A model generated the notes under the pieces. The model was given only the letters and a program-made list of their open reading frames with translations. It had not been told where the DNA came from and did not search any database. Shown piece after piece: positions 31,843 to 36,463 of a stretch of DNA of 36,463 nt; the stretch's first letter is position 1; every line of letters begins with the position of its first letter. A program made the translations under genes and the position numbers. Source of the DNA: an uncultured Lachnospiraceae bacterium. GTDB lineage: Bacteria; Bacillota; Clostridia; Lachnospirales; Lachnospiraceae. The DNA is taken from the NCBI GenBank assembly GCA_947600145.1, contig CANQGA010000009.1, positions 1 to 36,463 of the forward strand. The letters run 5' to 3'.

Positions 31843-32526
31843 TTACCGGTAATCATCATAGATCGATTCGTAAATGGAATCGAGGTCTTCCCCCTCCCCG
31901 CCGTAGACCGATTCGTAGAGCGATTCATACTCATCGAAAATGTCCTGGAATTCCGGGCTGTTTAAGAAATCCTGATACTGCGGGCTGCGGACAAGGCCGA
32001 TCATGATTGTCATCAGGATACTGAGCAGGATGGCAAAGATCGACATGATCAGTCCCGCGATCGCGTAGCCGCTGAACGGCTTGCCGCGTTTGGACAGGAT
32101 CATCAGTACGATGGAGACTACAGCCAGCGGGAACTGGATCAGCGGGCTGCAGCAGCAGGTGATCAGGGCCAGAAGACCGGTGATCATGGACGCCAATGCC
32201 AGAGGGTTATTCTCCTTCGGGGGAACCTGCTGATAAGGAGCCTGTTGATATGGATTCTGCCGGTACGGGTCCTGCTGATATGGCTGTTGCTGATACTGCT
32301 GCTGTTGATACGGGTTCTGCTGATACGGGTTTTGCTGCCGGCTGCCCTGAGGAGCCGGTCTGCCGCAGTAAGAGCAGAAATTGCCGGTATTGACTGTGCC
32401 GCAGGAACAGGTCCAGCTGCCGTTCTGAGGCGGCGCTGCTGCAGTCTCATCGTCCGGTTTATGCCAGCCGTCGCCGGTCGGGATTGGGATCTCATCGTAT
32501 CCGTTGTGTTCTTCATATTCATCCAT
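31843..32526 (-). CDS. Zinc-ribbon membrane protein with NPYQQ repeats
   Basis: This 227-residue protein has an acidic N-terminus, then a zinc ribbon with C40, C42, C51 and C54 (CSCG, CSYCG). A Gln/Tyr/Pro low-complexity tract (64-101) is built from NPYQQ-like units. Two to three membrane helices lie at about 109-143 and 152-178, and a strongly acidic Tyr/Ser-rich tail follows. The domain order matches zinc-ribbon DUF4190-type proteins of Firmicutes, whose role is unknown. The ATG at 32526 has GGAGGG 7 nt upstream, and a promoter candidate lies at 32656-32684. Confidence 0.8.
   Translation of the reverse strand: MDEYEEHNGYDEIPIPTGDGWHKPDDETAAAPPQNGSWTCSCGTVNTGNFCSYCGRPAPQGSRQQNPYQQNPYQQQQYQQQPYQQDPYRQNPYQQAPYQQVPPKENNPLALASMITGLLALITCCCSPLIQFPLAVVSIVLMILSKRGKPFSGYAIAGLIMSIFAILLSILMTIMIGLVRSPQYQDFLNSPEFQDIFDEYESLYESVYGGEGEDLDSIYESIYDDYR
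32227..32337 (-). repeat. In-frame NPYQQ-coding repeat tract
   Basis: Degenerate 15-bp and related units (CTGCTGATACGGGTT-like on the plus strand) encode seven to eight NPYQQ/QPYQQ/APYQQ copies inside the zinc-ribbon gene. Such tracts can change length by slippage without breaking frame. Confidence 0.8.
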
Positions 32527-32655
32527 TGTGCTGCCCTCCGCTGCTCCGAAGCCGCGGCCCGAAGGGCAGCTGGTTCGGAGAATTCACAATTATTCAAACA
32601 GGCGCGGTTCTGCATACGCTCTCATCTGAGCGGAACTCTGCCTGATTGTATTTTC

Positions 32656-32684
32656 ATCCTATCACAAAATACGTTTTCTGTCCA
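32656..32684 (-). promoter_or_regulatory. Possible promoter of the zinc-ribbon gene
   Basis: On the minus strand TGGACA (32679-32684) and TAGGAT (32656-32661) have a 17-bp spacer, giving a leader of about 120 nt. Confidence 0.45.
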
Positions 32685-32695
32685 GCTATGCAGAA

Positions 32696-32746
32696 CACCT
32701 CTTTACCAGACGCGAAAACTGTTTCCGCGCGCCGGATAAAGAGGTG
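32696..32746. terminator. Long inverted repeat, possible terminator of the coiled-coil gene
   Basis: CACCTCTTTA (32696-32705) and TAAAGAGGTG (32737-32746) form a perfect 10-bp stem, extended by CC/GG around a bulged A, with a GC-rich loop that can fold further. It lies 16 nt past the minus-strand gene's stop. A T-run is lacking, so its role as a terminator is uncertain. Confidence 0.5.
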
Positions 32747-32761
32747 CTGTATTCTTGGCTG

Positions 32762-33112
32762 TCAGCCGATAGCCATGGCTTTTTTTATCTGCTTGACGTC
32801 GTATTCCAGAGAAGTTACTCTGAGCTGCAGCATTTCTTTCTCGTTGTTGATCTTTAAAGCGTCATCAAGCTTCCGCGCCAGATCCAGGTGACCTTCCGCG
32901 ATGATGCTGATCTTCTTATCGAGTACATTCTCAATATAAAAGTTCGTATCACGCTGACCGGTCTCCAGCCGGATTATGTCGGCCTTGACCTCGGCCATTT
33001 CGGTCTTGAGCTGAGCGGTGTCGGTTTTGAGTTCGGCGATATCACTTTTGATTGGCGCCAGGGATCGCGTCATGATCCCTTCGATTAGTTTCAGATCGTT
33101 ACTATCCAGCAT
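32762..33112 (-). CDS. Small coiled-coil protein of unknown function
   Basis: This 116-residue, soluble, highly charged protein is mostly coiled coil. From residue 20 onward, heptad-like units IAELKTD, TAQLKTE, MAEVKAD and IIRLETG repeat every seven residues, and a second coiled segment fills about 85-112 (EMLQLRVTSLEYDVKQIKKA). No enzyme motif, signal peptide or membrane helix is seen. The ribosome-binding site is unusual: a run of seven G on the coding strand (33123-33129) ends 10 nt before the ATG. The gene has its own promoter about 140 nt upstream. I do not recognise a named family. Confidence 0.75.
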   Translation of the reverse strand: MLDSNDLKLIEGIMTRSLAPIKSDIAELKTDTAQLKTEMAEVKADIIRLETGQRDTNFYIENVLDKKISIIAEGHLDLARKLDDALKINNEKEMLQLRVTSLEYDVKQIKKAMAIG

Positions 33113-33255
33113 ATCAGTCTATCCCCCCCGCATTTGATCTATAAGGACCCTGTCATGTCCTTCTATAAATATAAAACGCGAGAATCTGCGAAACATATCA
33201 CATTTTATTAAGGAAATAAAGTTTCTGCGGGCGGCCTTTCGCCCTGCGTGTTTCT

Positions 33256-33284
33256 ATTCTACATGAAAACAATGGATTTTGCAA
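33256..33284 (-). promoter_or_regulatory. Promoter of the coiled-coil gene
   Basis: On the minus strand TTGCAA (33279-33284) and TAGAAT (33256-33261) have a 17-bp spacer. The leader of about 140 nt carries a GGGCG/CGCCC hairpin (about 33225-33245) and an AAGGAC/GTCCTT inverted repeat (33143-33162) just before the poly-G ribosome-binding region. Confidence 0.55.
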
Positions 33285-33307
33285 GTTCGAATTTATGAAG
33301 AAACTCT

Positions 33308-33346
33308 GAAAAAGAGGTCCGAAAAAGAGGTCCGAAAAAGAGGAAA
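33308..33346 (+). repeat. Three-copy 13-bp tandem repeat
   Basis: GAAAAAGAGGTCC occurs at 33308-33320 and 33321-33333, with a third copy (33334-33346) ending AAA instead of TCC. It lies exactly between the divergent promoters of the coiled-coil gene and tex. Confidence 0.9.
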
Positions 33347-33356
33347 AATTACTGGC

Positions 33357-33385
33357 TAGACGCAAAGGCATTTTCGGGCTATAAT
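33357..33385 (+). promoter_or_regulatory. Promoter for tex
   Basis: TAGACG (33357-33362) and a perfect TATAAT (33380-33385) have a 17-bp spacer; the leader is about 70 nt. Confidence 0.6.
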
Positions 33386-33462
33386 GGAGATGCCTGATGC
33401 GGGCCGCCGCGCTCTGACGGTCTGCGTATGGTGTTATTCAGTAATCGGAAAGGATTTTACAT

Positions 33463-35604
33463 ATGGATATTATCAGGGTTCTGCAGGACGAATTGAAGAT
33501 CGCCCGCGGCCAGGTTGAGGCCGCCGTGAAGCTTATAGATGAAGGCAATACGATCCCGTTTATTGCCCGCTACCGCAAGGAGGCCACCGGTTCGCTGAAT
33601 GACGAGGTGCTGCGTACACTGGACGAGCGCCTGCGCTATCTGCGGAATCTGGAGGAGAAGAAGGAGCAGGTGCTGGCGTCGATCCGGGAGCAGGACAAGC
33701 TGACCCCGGAGCTGGAGGCGCAGATCGCCGCCGCGGAGACGCTGGTGGCGGTGGAGGATCTTTACCGGCCTTACCGGCCCAAGCGCCGCACAAGGGCGAC
33801 CATTGCCCAGGAGAAAGGTTTGGCGCCGCTGGCGGACCTGATCGCGCTGCAGATGACGCGGGAGCCGCTGGAAGTGGCGGCAGCCGCCTATATTTCCGAA
33901 GAAAAGGGCGTCGCGAGCGCGGAAGAAGCCATCGCCGGGGCGAAGGATATCCTGGCGGAGCGGATCTCCGACGAAGCCGATTACCGGACATACATCCGCA
34001 ATGTGACCATGAACCAGGGGCTTCTGCATTCCGAGGCGAAGGACGAGACGGCGGAATCGGTCTATGAAATGTATTATCATTATGAAGAGACGATCCGGAA
34101 AGCCGCCGGGCATCGGATCCTGGCACTGAACCGGGGCGAGGAGGAGAAGGTGCTGACCGTGAAGGTCCTGGCGCCGGAGGAGCAGATCCTTCGCTTTTTG
34201 GAGAAGCGCGTGATCACGCGGGACAATCCATACACGGCGCCGGTGCTTCGCGAGGTCATCGAGGACAGCTACAGCCGCCTGATCGCGCCGTCCATCGAGC
34301 GGGAGGTGCGCGGCGCCCTGACGGAAATGGCCGAGGAGGGAGCCATCAAGGTCTTCGGCAAGAATCTGGAGCAGCTTCTGATGCAGCCCCCGATCGTGGG
34401 CCGCGTGGTCCTGGGCTGGGACCCGGCCTTCCGCACCGGCTGCAAGCTGGCCGTGGTGGACGCCACCGGCAAAGTTCTGGACACGGTGGTCATTTACCCC
34501 ACCGCCCCCCAGAACAAGGTGGCGGAGGCGAAGACGGTCTTAAAGCGCCTGATCAGAAAGTACAATATTTCCCTGATCTCCGTGGGCAACGGCACCGCCT
34601 CCCGCGAGTCGGAGCAGGTGATCGTGGATCTGCTGCGTGAGATTCCGGAGAAGGTCCAGTATGTGATCGTAAATGAAGCCGGCGCGTCGGTCTATTCCGC
34701 CAGCAAGCTGGCGACGGAGGAATTCCCGAATTTCGACGTGGGGCAGCGGAGCGCCGCGTCCATCGCCCGCAGGCTTCAGGATCCTCTGGCGGAGCTGGTG
34801 AAGATCGACCCGCGTTCCATCGGCGTGGGCCAGTACCAGCACGACATGAACCAGAAGAAGCTGAGCGAGGCCCTGCAGGGCGTGGTCGAGGACTGCGTGA
34901 ACAAGGTGGGCGTGGATCTGAATACCGCATCCGCCCCGCTTCTGGAATACGTCTCCGGCATCAGCAAGGCGCTGGCGAAGAATATCGTGGCATACCGGGA
35001 GGAGAACGGCGCGTTTACCAGCCGCGCGCAGCTACTGAAGGTGGCCAAGCTGGGCCCCAAGGCTTACGAGCAGTGCGCCGGGTTCATGCGGATTACCGGA
35101 GGAAAGAATCCCCTCGACGGTACCTCCGTTCATCCGGAGAGCTACGAGGCGGCAAAGACTCTGCTTGCGAAGCTGGGCTATAAGCCGTCCGAGATCGCCG
35201 CGGGCGGTCTGGCTGGGATCAGCCGGAAGGTGACGGACTATAAGAAGCTGGCGGAGGAACTGGGAATCGGCGAGATCACGCTGCGGGATATCGTAAAAGA
35301 GCTGGAGAAGCCGGCCCGCGATCCCCGTGACGAGATGCCGAGGCCGATCCTTCGGACCGACGTGCTGGAGATGAAGGATCTGACGCCGGGCATGGTGTTG
35401 AAAGGAACTGTGAGAAATGTGATCGATTTTGGGGCGTTTGTGGACATCGGCGTCCATCAGGACGGGCTGGTGCACATTTCCCAGATGTCGGACAAATATA
35501 TCAAACACCCCATGGAAGTGGTCAGCGTGGGGGATATCGTGGAAGTGAAGGTGTTAAGCGTGGATCCGGTGAAGAAGCGGATCGCGCTGACGATGAAGCT
35601 GTGA
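33463..35604 (+). CDS. tex: Tex family RNA-binding transcription accessory protein
   Basis: This 713-residue nucleic-acid-binding protein is conserved from bacteria to eukaryotic Spt6. The N-terminal helical domain has VEAAVKLIDEGNTIPFIARY and YRPYRPKRRTRATIA. A YqgF/RNase H-like domain begins at VLGWDPAFRTGCKLAVVD (about 311-328). Helix-hairpin-helix repeats contain VGVDLNTASAPLLEYVSGI. A C-terminal S1 domain (about 643-713) has GMVLKGTVRNVIDFGAFVDI. Length is normal. ATG 33463 has AAAGGA 8 nt upstream. It probably acts in RNA metabolism or transcription; its exact role in Firmicutes is unsettled. Confidence 0.96.
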   Translation: MDIIRVLQDELKIARGQVEAAVKLIDEGNTIPFIARYRKEATGSLNDEVLRTLDERLRYLRNLEEKKEQVLASIREQDKLTPELEAQIAAAETLVAVEDLYRPYRPKRRTRATIAQEKGLAPLADLIALQMTREPLEVAAAAYISEEKGVASAEEAIAGAKDILAERISDEADYRTYIRNVTMNQGLLHSEAKDETAESVYEMYYHYEETIRKAAGHRILALNRGEEEKVLTVKVLAPEEQILRFLEKRVITRDNPYTAPVLREVIEDSYSRLIAPSIEREVRGALTEMAEEGAIKVFGKNLEQLLMQPPIVGRVVLGWDPAFRTGCKLAVVDATGKVLDTVVIYPTAPQNKVAEAKTVLKRLIRKYNISLISVGNGTASRESEQVIVDLLREIPEKVQYVIVNEAGASVYSASKLATEEFPNFDVGQRSAASIARRLQDPLAELVKIDPRSIGVGQYQHDMNQKKLSEALQGVVEDCVNKVGVDLNTASAPLLEYVSGISKALAKNIVAYREENGAFTSRAQLLKVAKLGPKAYEQCAGFMRITGGKNPLDGTSVHPESYEAAKTLLAKLGYKPSEIAAGGLAGISRKVTDYKKLAEELGIGEITLRDIVKELEKPARDPRDEMPRPILRTDVLEMKDLTPGMVLKGTVRNVIDFGAFVDIGVHQDGLVHISQMSDKYIKHPMEVVSVGDIVEVKVLSVDPVKKRIALTMKL

Positions 35605-35672
35605 GACGGCCGCAGGCCGGATACCGTGATAAAATAGCGGCAGCAATGTTCAAAAAGAAAGAAGGAGTTTTT

Positions 35673-36179
35673 GTGGATCAGAAGAAAGAGCTTCGTTTCC
35701 GCGTCCGCATGACGGCGAACGATCTGTGGCGTTTTTCCATGTACCACGCCAATAAGGGCTATCTGGGCGTTTTCAACGTGCTGTTCACGCTGACGGCGCT
35801 GTTCCTGCTGGTTTTCCAGAGCGGGCAGATGCTTCTGCCCCAGCGGCTTCTTCTGGTGGTGTGCGCGCTGATGTTCACTGTCTGGCAGCCTATGCTTCTT
35901 CTGGTGAAAGCCAGGAAACAGGCGGCGGGCCGGGGGATGAAGGAACCCATCGATATGTTCTTCGGGGACGAAGGCATCCGCGCGGAGCAGGGCGGCGAGA
36001 GCGTGGAGCTTGCCTGGGACGACGTGCGGCGGGTGAAGAAGATCCCCGGCGAGCTGATCATTTATACGGACCGGATCCACGCCTATCTGCTGCCGGATGC
36101 GGCGGTGGGCGGTCAGCGGGAGGAACTGAATAAACTCCTCCATGAGAAGCTGCCGAAGGAAAAGTGCGGGAAGATCTGA
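35673..36179 (+). CDS. YcxB-like membrane protein
   Basis: This 168-residue protein has a short N-terminal segment (FRVRMTANDLWRF), two membrane helices at about 30-49 and 56-78, and a C-terminal cytoplasmic domain of the YcxB/PH-like kind with FFGDEGIRAEQGGESVEL and IPGELIIYTD. GTG 35673 is preferred, with AAGGAG 5 nt upstream; the in-frame ATG at 35646 has no such site and would add nine residues. It follows tex by 68 nt with no terminator between them. Function is unknown. Confidence 0.78.
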   Translation: MDQKKELRFRVRMTANDLWRFSMYHANKGYLGVFNVLFTLTALFLLVFQSGQMLLPQRLLLVVCALMFTVWQPMLLLVKARKQAAGRGMKEPIDMFFGDEGIRAEQGGESVELAWDDVRRVKKIPGELIIYTDRIHAYLLPDAAVGGQREELNKLLHEKLPKEKCGKI

Positions 36180-36303
36180 GAGGTATTCGCGGACAGGAAT
36201 TTGCGCGGGTATGCCGTGCTGCCTGCAGCTTTTGGGGTATGCAGTCGATTGGGATGCGGCTGGAACGGCTGTGAAAACGCAGGAACAGAGAATGGAGTCG
36301 GAC

Positions 36304-36463
36304 ATGAAGATCTATGAAACGGCCTCGCCCGGGGAGACCCGTCAGCTGGGCTATGATATGGGAAAATGCGCCTGTGCCGGGCAGGTTTACTGCCTGGACG
36401 GCGATCTGGGCTCCGGCAAGACCGATGCCCACGATGGCGAAGAGGCGCGCGTCGCGCGTGAAG
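36304..36463 (+). CDS. tsaE: TsaE, tRNA threonylcarbamoyladenosine ATPase subunit (5' part)
   Basis: TsaE is the P-loop ATPase needed with TsaB and TsaD to make t6A37 on ANN-decoding tRNAs. The visible 53 codons begin MKIYETASPGETRQLGYDMG and reach the Walker A block DGDLGSGKT. ATG 36304 has GGAG 6 nt upstream. After the GKT codons (end 36423) the sequence reads DAHDGEEARVARE, which does not match the T-x-x-x-G-x-A pattern that should follow, although the frame stays open to the window end. The last 40 bp may be an assembly or read-end artefact. Confidence 0.75.
   Translation, partial: MKIYETASPGETRQLGYDMGKCACAGQVYCLDGDLGSGKTDAHDGEEARVARE

Overview
The window is a GC-rich stretch of a Gram-positive chromosome, most likely a clostridial Lachnospiraceae-type bacterium. 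This rests on strong AGGAGG ribosome-binding sites, TTGACA/TATAAT-type promoters with 17-bp spacers, long-form HPF, a YkpA-type ABC-F protein, SecA with an SEC-C tail, prfB with a programmed +1 frameshift, and LplB/YtcP-type sugar permeases. I see no rRNA, tRNA, CRISPR array, prophage or transposase. Both ends look like contig edges: the first gene is frameshifted within 55 bp of the left end, and the last reading frame stops resembling its family about 40 bp from the right end.

Layout. 1-3483: tail of a surface-glycan locus (rfbG remnant, rfbH, licD-like, GtrB-like glycosyltransferase). 3555-6174: a two-gene ThrE-type amino-acid exporter and pyrC. 6192-7814 (minus): a large polytopic DUF6056-like membrane protein. 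8039-9688: an ABC-F ATPase, followed by a 19-bp tandem repeat and a bidirectional terminator. 9827-12163 (minus): a type-B carboxylesterase and hpf, each with its own promoter. 12164-12540: a non-coding AT-rich block with a cluster of DnaA-box-like sequences. 12541-20475: a transport locus with an unusual regulator, a LacI-type repressor fused to a second, ABC-type solute-binding domain, read divergently from an operon of two permeases, a lipoprotein, a GDPD-family phosphodiesterase and an MBL-fold hydrolase. That operon starts at a perfect consensus promoter with palindromes at +1 and ends in a strong terminator. 20485-21931: an AraC-family remnant and a GH88 unsaturated glucuronyl hydrolase. 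22128-25907: secA and prfB. 26001-29458: a 1-phosphofructokinase-type kinase coupled to a GH3 beta-glucosidase with reversed domain order. 29585-31378: an ACT-domain protein and homoserine dehydrogenase. 31457-36463: a DUF2752 protein, a zinc-ribbon membrane protein with NPYQQ repeats, a coiled-coil protein, tex, a YcxB-like membrane protein and the start of tsaE.

How the genes work together. The most distinctive unit is 12541-20373. It looks like an import system without its own ATPase, in which the lipoprotein and permeases bring in a ligand and the GDPD and MBL enzymes may cleave phosphodiester bonds in it. The regulator carries two different ligand-binding folds and could integrate two signals in the cytoplasm. 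The GH88 gene next door, behind an AraC relic, suggests the area handles host or plant acidic glycans. All assignments come from reading motifs by eye; no database search was possible.
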